Shown: positions 1 through 7,150, counted from the stretch's first letter. The stretch: 64,000 bases of DNA from an uncultured Eubacteriales bacterium (GCA_949292905.1 CASFAV010000002.1:1-64000), one strand, 5' to 3'. Made by a program: numbers and translations. The notes: generated from the sequence alone by a model not told the origin.

Positions 1-57
1 CGTTAGAGAGCCGTTATCAGTTGCGGTCATATATTTAGGCGGTTTATGCCGCGAAAG

Positions 58-197
58 CCGCTTGACGTGAGAAAGGAACGTGTTAGGCTGTAATTGCCAA
101 AGGCAAACCAAAACCCGACTGATTGATTTCAGTCGGGTTGTTGTGTTTCGCCCTTATTTGCCTCGATACACGTTCCTGAGAGGCTCTCGTCAAGTGG
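58..197. repeat. Nested imperfect palindrome beside the recombinase gene
   Basis: The segment folds back on itself in several layers. Outer arms 58-67 and 188-197 pair with one G-U; after a one-base bulge gaga at 69-72 pairs with tctc at 185-188 in an alternative continuation of the same arm; 75-83 (ggaacgtgt) pairs exactly with 168-176; 101-107 pairs with 157-163; and the centre is an 11-bp perfect hairpin, 112-122 with 129-139 (aacccgactga / tcagtcgggtt). No protein is supported here. It lies just downstream of the serine recombinase stop codon, so it could terminate that transcript, act as a recombination site, or be a folded single-strand origin of the element. The pairing is seen directly; the role is inference. 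Confidence 0.55.
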
Positions 198-226
198 AAC
201 GTGGAATAAATAGCCGTTTATTGTTA

Positions 227-1735
227 TTAAACATACAATTCTATTTCAAATTCGTATTTTATAAGGTTTGTTCTGAACGGCACTTTATAAGAGAGTTTTA
301 CCGTTTTAGAGTAAAATAAAAAGCCCCGACGGCTTTCGTCATCGGGACTTGCTTTAATCGGGGCATTGAATTGTATTTCTATTTTATCATCGTAAAGTGT
401 TATTTGCTTTACAAGATAGTTTATTAAGAGTTTCGGCTCTAATGATAAGGCTTGCATATAAAACTCACGAATTTGCTTTTCTGTCAGTTGCACAGTTGTT
501 TTGCTTTTTTCTATGAGTATTTGCCGTTCTAATTCTTCTTGACGGATTTCAAGTTCTCTTAATCGTTTCATTACCGTATTGCTTGTACCGCCGTTCTCAA
601 TAGCATTCATAATATTGGCTATGGAATTTTCGGTAGTACGCTGTTCTTTCACAAGTAGATTCAAAACAATATTTGCCTGCAATTGTCTTTCTTGTTCTCG
701 CATTAAACCTTTTACGATAAAGTCAAGAGAATTGTTTTTCTGTATCTGTTCCGTAATGCTATCAAGCACAATTTTTTCAAGTATGTCTTTTCGGATTGAC
801 TGCTTATGGCAATTTGTCGTTTTCTTTTTATGACCTTGACAGGTGTAATAATATTTTCTTTCGCCATTATGTGCAGTCCCGTTATCACCGATAATAGATT
901 TACCGCAATAACCGCACTTGATTTTGTCTTTCAGTAAATAGGTAATATGTTCGCTGCGCTTGCCGAATTTATTGGCGTTTACTTTCGCACGGACTTTATC
1001 AAAGGTTTCCTGCGGTACGATTTGCGGATAGATATTGTCAAACACTTCGCCGTTATGACGGTATATGCCCGAATATCGTTCGTTACCGAGCATACTGTAA
1101 ACCGTATTCGGGATAAAAGGCTTGCCTTTATGTAATAATCCTTTTTCGTTTAGTTCGGAAACAATGTCTTTTACATATACGCCTATCGAATACCGCTCAT
1201 AGATATAACGGACGATATCGGCTTCTTCGGGTATGATTACGGCTTTTTTATCTACGTTTTTGTAGCCGTACGGAATTTTACCGCCTGTCAGATTGCCTTT
1301 TCTTCTGCTTTCGTTGTTGCCGCGCCGTATCTTTTGGGAAAGTTCTGCACTGTAATACTCCGCATAGCCTTCGAGCATACTTTCAAAGATAATGCCTTCG
1401 GGGGTGTCGGGTACAAACTCGGTAGCGGAAACGACTTTAACGCCGTTGTCTTTTAACGCTTTCTTATGTATTGCCGTTTCATACTTATTACGGGAAAATC
1501 TGTCAAACTTATAGCAAATAACATAATTCCATTCTTTACGACTGCTGTCTTTTATCATACGCTGAAAGTCGGGACGATTGTCGTTCGTTCCCGTCATTGC
1601 ACGGTCAATATAGGTGTTGAGAATAAGAATGTTATTTTTCTGTGCGTATTCTTCGCAAACACGCAACTGTCCCTCAATGCTTTGTTCTGTTTGGCTGTCC
1701 GAGCTGTATCGGGCATAAATGACTGCTGTTTTCAT
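227..1735 (-). CDS. Large serine recombinase (resolvase/integrase family)
   Basis: Site-specific DNA recombinase of 502 residues that would cut and rejoin DNA through a covalent serine link. The N-terminal resolvase domain shows the catalytic block YARYSSDSQ, with nucleophile Ser11 next to Arg9, and the second active-site block FDRFSRN at about residues 77-83. A recombinase domain follows (about 155-265), then a zinc-ribbon region CGYCGKS with later paired cysteines (about 274-310), and a glutamine/glutamate-rich coiled coil (about 345-430). This order is the standard one for large serine integrases, and the length is normal. ATG start, with a purine-rich AAAGGAG upstream. It sits between two nested palindromes and next to a Rep-like gene, so it probably moves the surrounding small element. 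Its gut-type relatives excise and integrate mobilizable elements; the target site is not visible. Confidence 0.95.
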   Translation of the reverse strand: MKTAVIYARYSSDSQTEQSIEGQLRVCEEYAQKNNILILNTYIDRAMTGTNDNRPDFQRMIKDSSRKEWNYVICYKFDRFSRNKYETAIHKKALKDNGVKVVSATEFVPDTPEGIIFESMLEGYAEYYSAELSQKIRRGNNESRRKGNLTGGKIPYGYKNVDKKAVIIPEEADIVRYIYERYSIGVYVKDIVSELNEKGLLHKGKPFIPNTVYSMLGNERYSGIYRHNGEVFDNIYPQIVPQETFDKVRAKVNANKFGKRSEHITYLLKDKIKCGYCGKSIIGDNGTAHNGERKYYYTCQGHKKKTTNCHKQSIRKDILEKIVLDSITEQIQKNNSLDFIVKGLMREQERQLQANIVLNLLVKEQRTTENSIANIMNAIENGGTSNTVMKRLRELEIRQEELERQILIEKSKTTVQLTEKQIREFYMQALSLEPKLLINYLVKQITLYDDKIEIQFNAPIKASPDDESRRGFLFYSKTVKLSYKVPFRTNLIKYEFEIELYV

Positions 1736-1763
1736 AATTGGTTAATCTCCTTTGAAATGAATT

Positions 1764-1920
1764 TTTTGTCTTTCGACAAGGGGCGATCAAACGAAAACGC
1801 ATTGTATGGTTGCTTTCTTATACCGCCTTTTCCTTTTCCGCAAGGGTTGCGATAAGCAATGCACTTTACCCTTGCAGAAAAGGGCGGTTTCGTTTACGCT
1901 CCGCAAGCCGAAAGACAAAA
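1764..1920. repeat. 157-nt nested palindrome between recombinase and Rep genes
   Basis: Outer arms ttttgtctttcg (1764-1775) and cgaaagacaaaa (1909-1920) are perfectly complementary. Inside, 1789-1796 (aaacgaaa) pairs with 1888-1895, 1822-1831 pairs with 1878-1888 with a one-base bulge, 1840-1846 (gcaaggg) pairs with 1869-1875, and a small ttgc/gcaa hairpin closes the top. The whole intergenic gap is therefore one long hairpin. Known rolling-circle replicons carry such structures as double- or single-strand origins, and integrative elements fold single-stranded recombination sites. Either role, or a complex terminator for the Rep gene, is possible here. Confidence 0.6.
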
Positions 1921-1924
1921 TGAT

Positions 1925-2809
1925 TTAGTTGCATTTACGCAACTGCGATATGGTTTCGGGACTGACTTTACCGATAAGGCAACCCTCGTCCCAACAGTTG
2001 AAATTGTCGAATAATAACTTTTTTCTGTCGTCCACTCCGATAGAGCAAGCAACATCTTCGTCCATAATGTCCGACTTGAAATAGGTCGGCAAATCTCCGC
2101 CGTATACCAACTTTTCGCCGCTCTTTTCTATGTATTTGAGTAAATAACGGACAGATTGCACAATTTCGTTTTTGTCTATTTCTTTGAAATCGTTTCTGCC
2201 GAATTGTTCCGAAAAGCGTGTGTTTTGGTATGTCGTCTGCATACGGCGTTGTTTGGTACTGTAATCGCTGACTTGTTTCAGTTCTCCGACCATAGCGTTT
2301 TCGGGGATATAGAATATTCCGTGAAAGTGTAATCGCTCACTCGATGAACGCTCCCAAACGCCTATGTACTTCCAACCTTTGCGATTTACAAGGTGTTTCA
2401 AGGAATTACGCAATGTCTTTTGAAAGGTTTGTTCCGTATGCTTTTCATTATCGTAAGTAAAAGTTACAAAGAAATTCCAAGTACGTTGCAAATACACTTT
2501 GCGCCACAGTCTTGTATAACGCTTGTAAGCGTTGTTTCTTTTGCGTTCAGTCTGCTGTTTAACGTAATCTTTTGTTTGTTCTTCGCTGATAAATTCGTCT
2601 TTTAGTTGTTCCTCAATGTACTGCTTTCGCTCACGTTTGGGCAATGCCTGACTTTCCGCATACGCTGTTTCAAACTTGATTTTTTTCGTATCCGTCTGCG
2701 GACTGTTTTTCTTTGGAATATTCCGACCTTTGCGGCTCGGAAAATTCTCTTTTGGGACGGCGATATAATGACCGCCGTCGAAATATACTTTGCTATCTTG
2801 ATATGCCAT
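1925..2809 (-). CDS. Rolling-circle replication initiator-like protein (HUH endonuclease)
   Basis: The 294-residue product shows the three motifs of HUH replication initiators in order: motif I FFVTFTYD (about residues 113-120), motif II RLHFHGIFYIP with the metal-binding His-x-His (about 161-163), and motif III VRYLLKYIEK with the candidate nicking tyrosine and lysine (about 221-230). Such proteins nick one strand at an origin and stay bound through the tyrosine to start rolling-circle replication. The N-terminal 90 residues are lysine-rich and possibly DNA-binding. I chose ATG 2809, not the in-frame ATG at 2887, because AAGGAGA lies 8 bases before 2809 and nothing comparable precedes 2887. 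Together with the recombinase it suggests a small element that integrates and replicates by rolling circle. The motif layout recalls gokushovirus VP4 proteins and small-plasmid Reps; exact family unassigned. Confidence 0.82.
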   Translation of the reverse strand: MAYQDSKVYFDGGHYIAVPKENFPSRKGRNIPKKNSPQTDTKKIKFETAYAESQALPKRERKQYIEEQLKDEFISEEQTKDYVKQQTERKRNNAYKRYTRLWRKVYLQRTWNFFVTFTYDNEKHTEQTFQKTLRNSLKHLVNRKGWKYIGVWERSSSERLHFHGIFYIPENAMVGELKQVSDYSTKQRRMQTTYQNTRFSEQFGRNDFKEIDKNEIVQSVRYLLKYIEKSGEKLVYGGDLPTYFKSDIMDEDVACSIGVDDRKKLLFDNFNCWDEGCLIGKVSPETISQLRKCN

Positions 2810-2889
2810 TTTTTTGTTCTCCTTGTAGTTTGTATTTTGGTAAAAAGAAAAAGGACAAAATACAAAACAAGTCTTTTCCTGTTTCATAT

Positions 2890-3101
2890 CTTGCCCTTTG
2901 CTTTACGGCGTGTTCCCACTACTTTTCGGAAATCTTAAACGCCTGCTTTTTGGCTCTTTTATTTTTCTTTACTGTTGGTTTCTTTTCTTTTAATTCGTTT
3001 CGGTCTTTATTCGGTTATCTATTTCATAGGGCGGCGTAGTACGTTGCACCCCGACACATTTCATTCCATTTCCGTTTCAATACAATACATTACATTACAA
3101 T
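2890..3101. other. AT-rich low-complexity noncoding stretch upstream of Rep
   Basis: Between the Rep start and the small gene the plus strand becomes a T/C-rich run. From about 3057 to 3130 it repeats short words built on cattac, ttcatt and atttc in irregular tandem. Reading frames across it are hydrophobic artefacts of T-rich DNA. Its place upstream of a Rep gene would suit an iteron-like origin region, but the words are too irregular to call iterons. Confidence 0.35.
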
Positions 3102-3248
3102 TCATTTCATTACTTTACATTTCTTTTCTTTTGCTAATTCCAAAACTCTTTCAAATATCGTTTCAAAGAAAATCCGTTGTTCGTTTTCGGATAAAGTTGC
3201 AATATCCGGCGTTCCGACAGTAACAATTTCGAGTTCTGTTTTCAGCAT
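3102..3248 (-). CDS. 48-residue small protein of the mobile element
   Basis: A short acidic/amphipathic protein beginning MLKTELEIVTVGTPDIATLS and ending in a lysine-rich tail KEKKCKVMK. I call it a gene because ATG 3248 is preceded at 4 bases by an unusually strong AAAAGGAGGTGG ribosome binding site, and because it lies in the same direction as Rep and the recombinase. The second half is predicted helical (FFETIFERVLELAKEKK). An upstream in-frame start at 3299 would run through the ribosome binding site and is unlikely. I do not recognise the family. A small accessory protein of the element, for example a copy-number or Rep-associated factor, is only a guess. Confidence 0.6.
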   Translation of the reverse strand: MLKTELEIVTVGTPDIATLSENEQRIFFETIFERVLELAKEKKCKVMK

Positions 3249-3436
3249 TTTTCCACCTCCTTTTTGTTTATTTTTGAGCGGTAAAAAAATACCCCTCACT
3301 ATATAGCCTCGAAAACGGCAAAAATCAACCCCCTAAATTGAAAATTTTACAAATTTTTTACAACTCGGCTTGTATTTTCTTTTAAGCGGTGCTTTGTCCG
3401 ATTGTCTGGCAATTAAGATTGTATACGAATTATTTA

Positions 3437-3490
3437 GTAAAGTGTGAGTATGCGAAAGTATACTTTTCCGTATCCAAACCGACACTTTAC
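3437..3490. repeat. Nested inverted repeat in the gap 3249-3677
   Basis: Outer arms gtaaagtgt (3437-3445) and acactttac (3482-3490) are exact complements, and an inner pair agtat/atact (3447-3451, 3460-3464) sits inside. The rest of 3249-3677 holds no convincing gene; a 131-codon minus-strand frame across it begins inside the hairpin repeat at 3678-3740 and has no ribosome binding site. This is the third folded segment of the left element and may mark its right limit. Confidence 0.4.
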
Positions 3491-3677
3491 GGATATTTTC
3501 CGTCACTTCATTGTAAATAGACAAAGAAAACGCCGCCGATAAACAAATACCGACGGTATACAAAAAGGCGTTAAAACTCAAATTGTGCCACACGGAGAAT
3601 AAGGGCGGATCGCCAAGCGGTTCAGCGGCGATCGCCCGTTTCCGTGCGCTTTTGAGTTTCGTTTTTGTTGTTTTGTT

Positions 3678-3740
3678 TGTGGCGGGTGCTTGAACGGCGA
3701 GGCGTAGCCGAGCCACTCGTTTATTCAAGCACCCGCCACA
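3678..3740. repeat. Hairpin repeat, copy A (17-bp perfect arms)
   Basis: Arms 3678-3694 and 3724-3740 are perfect 17-bp complements (left arm tgtggcgggtgcttgaa). The 29-base interior holds a smaller pairing, cgag/ctcg, around gcgtagccgagcc. A second, slightly diverged copy in the same orientation lies at 6271-6326, with similarity continuing into the next bases (agtgcc). The two copies bracket an AT-rich cargo of about 2.5 kb. The arrangement resembles short mobile or REP-like palindromes. No transposase is tied to them with certainty, though copy B lies next to an insertion-sequence remnant. Confidence 0.75.
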
Positions 3741-3773
3741 GTGCCAAAATGTGTTTTTGCCTATGTTATATGG

Positions 3774-3802
3774 TTGAAAAAATCGCTTATTTGTGATATA
3801 AT
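3774..3802 (+). promoter_or_regulatory. SigA-type promoter of the nuclease/ATPase module
   Basis: -35 TTGAAA (3774-3779), 17-base spacer, -10 TATAAT (3797-3802), with a TG one base upstream of the -10 (extended -10). It lies 28 bases before the start codon of the next gene and just right of hairpin repeat A, so the cargo carries its own promoter. Confidence 0.85.
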
Positions 3803-3829
3803 ATTAAAAACCACAAGAGAGGTATTGCG

Positions 3830-4831
3830 TTGAAAAACTTATTTGAATATGCGACAAAAGAACTTTCACAAGATGCGTTTCTTTGTTGGTTATTTGCAAA
3901 CTTTGATTGCGAACAAGAAGAAGTTAAAGACTTTTCATGTTATGTGCTTTCTTGGCTTATTTCCGATAAATTGTCGTTGGAAAATATCAGACAAATAAAG
4001 AATGTAAAAATATTAAAGCAATATAAAAAAATAGATATTCTTGTTGAATGTACCTTTTTAGACACACCGTATATTGTTGTAATTGAGGATAAAACATGTT
4101 CTACTGCTCACAATAGACAATTAGATAGATATAGAGAGACAGTAAATAGTCTGTATAATAGTACATATCAAAAACGATTTATTTTTTTCAAAACCGATAT
4201 AATCGGTAAAGAAGAAGATTCCGACTTAAAAACCTATAATGAGTGGAAAATCAAACAAACAAAGGAAATACATGAGGCGTTTACCTATTTCTTAAAAGGC
4301 AAAAATTTATGCGAGTTCAATAATGAAATATTGCACTACTACTATGACAATTTAACTAATATTTATAACGCAATAATAAACCGACCTCAAAAAGTTTCGG
4401 ATTGGAAATTGTATTCGTGGCATTCATTTTTCGAGGATTACATTCCTATTGATGGATTGGTGCGGAATACGGAAATTCGAGCATATCAAAAGCAGTACTA
4501 TTATTATAAGTTCACTATTGCGGGACATGCAGAAGATTTGCCAAGCATAGAAGTTCGAAGCCGCGATTATAACAAAGATAATGGAAAACTTAAATTTAGA
4601 GTAGTTATATATAACGTAACGCCAAGCAATATCACTGAAAAAAATATCACAGAATGGAAAAATGAATTATGTGCAAATGCAATTAAAGTGTGTAATAGAA
4701 AAGATATTAGCAAAAACAAACAAATAGGAATTTTTGAGCGAACTATCAATGGCGACAATGAATTTATGCTCATTCAAGTATTTAATGATGTAGGGAATCT
4801 ATTGTTGCGTCTTTACGACAAAACATACTAA
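3830..4831 (+). CDS. PD-(D/E)XK nuclease superfamily protein
   Basis: The 333-residue protein opens with MKNLFEYATKELSQDAFLCW, a start typical of a PD-(D/E)XK nuclease-like family (PF14281-type). The catalytic pattern is visible as KKIDILVE (Asp69) followed by the IEDK strand (Glu86, Lys88), which would bind Mg2+ and cut nucleic acid. The remaining 240 residues have no recognised domain. The start codon is TTG at 3830, chosen because AAGAGAGG lies 7 bases upstream and a strong promoter precedes it. Low GC relative to the backbone suggests transfer. It leads a three-gene operon with a small protein and an ABC-type ATPase, a composition seen in phage-defence cassettes. Function in defence is inference; a stand-alone housekeeping role is not excluded. 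Confidence 0.8.
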   Translation: MKNLFEYATKELSQDAFLCWLFANFDCEQEEVKDFSCYVLSWLISDKLSLENIRQIKNVKILKQYKKIDILVECTFLDTPYIVVIEDKTCSTAHNRQLDRYRETVNSLYNSTYQKRFIFFKTDIIGKEEDSDLKTYNEWKIKQTKEIHEAFTYFLKGKNLCEFNNEILHYYYDNLTNIYNAIINRPQKVSDWKLYSWHSFFEDYIPIDGLVRNTEIRAYQKQYYYYKFTIAGHAEDLPSIEVRSRDYNKDNGKLKFRVVIYNVTPSNITEKNITEWKNELCANAIKVCNRKDISKNKQIGIFERTINGDNEFMLIQVFNDVGNLLLRLYDKTY

Positions 4832-4863
4832 TTGATTTATTCTGATTAACAAGGAGGCAAAAA

Positions 4864-5061
4864 ATGGCTTATTTAAAAATATTTAGCGATAGCGACGGGC
4901 GACAAATTGGTGAAATGCGAATTATCGACAATCAAAATGATATTTTCGATATGCAAGGAAATAAAGTTGGATTTTGTGTGGTTACCGATTGCGGCGAAAA
5001 GTACTATGATGTGGCAGGTCACGCCGTGGAAAAAATAGAAGATTTATTTTTACATGAATAA
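4864..5061 (+). CDS. 65-residue beta-rich small protein
   Basis: A short protein built of three similar units of about 17-20 residues, each with a turn of the type D/Q-G-x-x-(I/V): SDGRQIG, MQGNKVG and VAGHAVEK. This recalls small beta-propeller or beta-flower proteins, but I cannot name a family with confidence. AAGGAGG lies 6 bases before the ATG. The gene follows the nuclease by 32 bases, and its last codons overlap the start of the ATPase gene (ATGAATAA arrangement), so the two are probably translationally coupled. No membrane segment or signal peptide. It may be an accessory or sensing subunit of the module. Confidence 0.7.
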   Translation: MAYLKIFSDSDGRQIGEMRIIDNQNDIFDMQGNKVGFCVVTDCGEKYYDVAGHAVEKIEDLFLHE

Positions 5062-5772
5062 ATATCAAGAAATGGAGCAACTATTTGTTAAAGGCATAAG
5101 GTTAAATAGGAATAGTGTCGAAGATTTCGATAAATATCCGTTTAACATTCCCATCATTAAGAATTTAACGGAAATTCAATTTGAAAAACCCGTAACATTT
5201 ATTATGGGAGAAACGGCTCAGGAAAATCGACTATAATCGAATCTCTTGCCATTTCTTTGGGGCTAAGCGCAGAGGGTGGCACGAGGAACATGGTGTATGA
5301 AACATATAACTCTACATCTTCGCTTGACCAATATTTAACAATAATAAAATCAGGGTTGAGACCGCAATGGAAATATTTTTTGAGAGCGGAAACATTTTAC
5401 ACTATGGCACAGGCTTCTTCTCAATATAATTTTGGAGATACAAGCATATTTAATCTATCTCATGGGGAAGCCTTTAACGAACTGTTTTCTGGGTTTTCGC
5501 CGAATGGTTTGTATTTTATGGACGAACCCGAATCGGCGTTATCGCCTAAAAGTCAGATGCGATTGTTATCAAGGATTCACTCTCTTGCTAAAAATTCACA
5601 GTTTATAATAGTAACACACTCTCCAATATTGCTTGCGTATTATGACGGGCAAATCTTAAATGCCGACAACGATTTGAAACCAATAGCATATAAAGATACT
5701 GAAATATATTCGATTTATCGTCATTTTTTGGAATGCCCCGAAAAAATGCAAAAACATTTATTTGATGATTAA
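5054..5772 (+). pseudogene. ABC-type AAA ATPase interrupted by a frameshift in Walker A
   Basis: Two frames (5054-5236 and from about 5210 to 5772) together encode a 240-residue ATPase of the AAA_21/ABC-like type. The N-terminal part ends ...VTFIMGE; inserting one A in the run 5211-5213 restores the P-loop GENGSGKST and continues straight into IIESLAISLGLSAEGG. The second part has the signature-like NLSHGEAF, Walker B GLYFMDEPESALSP and H-loop FIIVTHSPIL, all at family spacing. Its relatives are soluble single-domain ATPases of about this length. Because the lost base lies in a homopolymer at the one motif needed for ATP binding, it could be a sequencing error, a true loss of function or a phase-variable switch. 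It overlaps the preceding gene by 8 bases. Expected role: ATP-driven partner of the nuclease-like protein. Confidence 0.8.
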
Positions 5773-5817
5773 GTATTGTATCTTTGATTATTCGTTTTAG
5801 GTTACTACTGCTCCACC

Positions 5818-5859
5818 ACAAGCAAAAAAGCGATCTTTTGAGGTCGCTTTTTTGCTTGT
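5818..5859. terminator. Strong bidirectional terminator after the ATPase
   Basis: A hairpin of about 18 bp: acaagcaaaaaagcga on the left pairs with tcgcttttttgcttgt on the right around ttttga, with an A run and a T run inside the stem so it can work on both strands. It closes the nuclease-small protein-ATPase operon. The bases just before it (ctccacca at 5811-5818) look like a tRNA or tmRNA 3' end, but no such gene is present. Confidence 0.8.
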
Positions 5860-6270
5860 GACGAACGAACGGGATAGCGCACCTTTCTTGCTTTAGCAAG
5901 CGGGGTGCGCAAGTTTGCGCTTTGCGCAAACCTGACGAGCTAAACGAAAAGCAAATTTAAGCTGAGAATCGATAAACAAACGAAACAGCTCATACAAGCA
6001 CAGATGTGGGCGAGTGGTCCCGCCCCTACCATTTATGAGACCTTTTGAGGTCGCTTTTTTATTTGTGTCGAACGAACGGGATAGCGCACCTTTCTTGCTT
6101 TAGCAAGCGGGGTGCGCAAGTTTGCGCCCTGCGCAAACCTGACGAGCTAAACGAAAAGCAAATTTAAGCTGAGAATCGATAAACAAACGAAACAGCTCAT
6201 ACAAGCACAGATGTGGGCGAGTGGTCCCGCCCCTACCGTAGCCGCGACCTATTGAGGTCGCTTTTTGCTT
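5831..6270. repeat. Two tandem 207-bp hairpin-rich units plus a partial third
   Basis: Unit 1 (5831-6037) and unit 2 (6038-6244) are nearly identical at a constant offset of 207 bases. A third copy starts at 6245 but keeps only the terminator (stem gcgacct/aggtcgc at 6244-6261, then T5). Each unit begins with an aggtcgc-T6 terminator-like hairpin, then has a stem gcgcacc/ggtgcgc enclosing cttgct/agcaag, a tttgcgc/gcgcaaa hairpin, a gagct...agctc pair and a gggcg/cgccc stem ending in cccctacc. There is no credible reading frame, so this explains the 500-base gap after the ATPase. It may be a pair of small RNAs each ended by a terminator, or a duplicated insertion end. Confidence 0.75.
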
Positions 6271-6332
6271 GCGGGGGCTTGAACGGTGAGGCGTAGCCGA
6301 GCCGCTCGTTTATTCAAGCGCCCGCCATAGTG
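6271..6332. repeat. Hairpin repeat, copy B
   Basis: Same orientation and core as the repeat at 3678-3740: gcttgaacgg, gaggcgtagccgagcc and ctcgtttattcaagc are shared, with a few substitutions (one makes a G-G mismatch in the stem). Arms are about 6271-6283 and 6313-6326. It ends the AT-rich cargo region and lies 27 bases from the insertion-sequence remnant. Confidence 0.7.
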
Positions 6333-6358
6333 CCGTTTTACTTTTTTCACCGTGTTAT

Positions 6359-6581
6359 TGTAGACTTGCCAAACATTTGTTACACTTTGCTTAGAAAAAA
6401 AGGAAGCCAGATATTCGTTAGGCGAAAGCCAATTCAGCGGGCGCATCTGGAGATTGTTATACTCGTTCATATCTCTTAAATTGCTTGCCAAAGCCTCCGA
6501 ACTGCAAAATTTACTGCCGACATAGACACTTTTTTCCTCTCGTTTCGAATATGCGACTGTGTAACAAATGTATTGTAAACC
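6359..6581 (-). pseudogene. C-terminal fragment of a DDE (rve-type) transposase
   Basis: The minus-strand frame, open from the stop in the right inverted end, reads ...SKFCSSEALASNLRDMNE then YNNLQMRPLNWLSPNEYL. This is the characteristic C-terminal end of integrase-core transposases (YNN-x-x-MRPL-x-WLSP-x-EYL). The DDE catalytic core is absent, so it is a dead fragment. After about residue 60 the frame runs out of the element into the hairpin repeat, which is not part of the original protein. Confidence 0.7.
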
Positions 6582-6585
6582 TACA
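6359..6585 (-). mobile_element. Internally deleted insertion sequence with 27-bp inverted ends
   Basis: Left end 6359-6385 and right end 6559-6585 are inverted copies, 22 of 27 positions identical, and the innermost 13 bases (acatttgttacac / gtgtaacaaatgt) are perfect. Both ends begin TGTAG, giving TG...CA termini as in many DDE insertion sequences. The interior still encodes the C-terminal end of a DDE transposase on the minus strand. No convincing target duplication flanks it. The 227-bp size makes it a MITE-like remnant that cannot move itself. Confidence 0.7.
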
Positions 6586-6608
6586 CACTAATAAAAAACT
6601 ACGCTCCT

Positions 6609-6636
6609 TTGGGGGATTGCTTTTATGCGTTATAAT
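6609..6636 (+). promoter_or_regulatory. Probable promoter of the yhcH-family gene
   Basis: -10 TATAAT (6631-6636) with a weak -35 TTGGGG (6609-6614) at 16 bases. It lies 29 bases before the ATG at 6666, right after the insertion-sequence remnant, so backbone transcription resumes here. Confidence 0.5.
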
Positions 6637-6665
6637 GTGTATACTGAAAAAGAGGTATATGATTT

Positions 6666-7136
6666 ATGATTTATTCAGACCTGAAGAGCGGCGGATTCTA
6701 CGCCGCGACCGATGAAAAAATCGCTTTGTGCCTTGCATACGCGCCTTCGCTGAACGAGAACACTCCGTGCGGGCGCTACGAGCTTAACGAGGACGTATAC
6801 GTCAACGTAATGACCTATGAGCCCAAGCCCGTTCAAGAAGCCACTGCGGAAACTCACAACATATACGCCGACCTTCAGCTCATACTTGACGGAGCGGAAT
6901 GGATGGGTTGCGCGGACAGCGCCGCGCTGATTCCTCTGGTTCCTTACGACGAGGGAAAGGACATTGCTCTCTGGAAACCAAAGGACGTCCCGCTTCTGCC
7001 GATGCGGAAGGGAAACTGGGCGCTGTTTCTCCCCGGCGAACCGCATGCGCCAAGTCTTAAAATGCAAGACGGCACCGTCAAAAAAGCCGTTTTCAAAATC
7101 CGCTACGGCGGCGACGATATTACTAAGAAAAATTAA
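6666..7136 (+). CDS. YhcH/YjgK/YiaL family protein
   Basis: A 156-residue cupin-like beta-sandwich protein of the DUF386 family, the group that includes E. coli NanQ/YhcH and EbgC. Family marks are the DVYVNVMTYEP strand, ETHNIYADLQLILDG with the metal-binding histidine, and LFLPGEPHAP with the second histidine. Characterised members help sugar catabolism, for instance by opening the ring of N-acetylneuraminate, or bind sugars near glycosidases. An AAAGAGG site precedes ATG 6666. An ATG seven bases earlier is in another frame and gives a short product. It forms a pair with the zinc-ribbon membrane protein 14 bases downstream; no sugar-use genes lie beside it, so its substrate is unknown. Confidence 0.88.
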   Translation: MIYSDLKSGGFYAATDEKIALCLAYAPSLNENTPCGRYELNEDVYVNVMTYEPKPVQEATAETHNIYADLQLILDGAEWMGCADSAALIPLVPYDEGKDIALWKPKDVPLLPMRKGNWALFLPGEPHAPSLKMQDGTVKKAVFKIRYGGDDITKKN

Positions 7137-7150
7137 AGGAGGAAATAACC

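Noticed and set aside
80..319. 79-codon plus-strand frame at the left edge
   Set aside because: It translates the nested palindrome and runs into the recombinase gene; no ribosome binding site.
3333..3728. 131-codon minus-strand frame across 3333-3728
   Set aside because: It begins inside hairpin repeat A, has no ribosome binding site, and its first 20 codons merely translate the repeat (the same words appear at copy B).
5805..6030. tRNA or tmRNA gene suggested by ctccacca and cccctacca ends before terminators
   Set aside because: No acceptor, anticodon or T-arm partner can be formed upstream of either end; only the 3'-like tails are present.
5831..6244. CRISPR array
   Set aside because: Only two full repeats of 207 bases with no spacers; not a CRISPR pattern.
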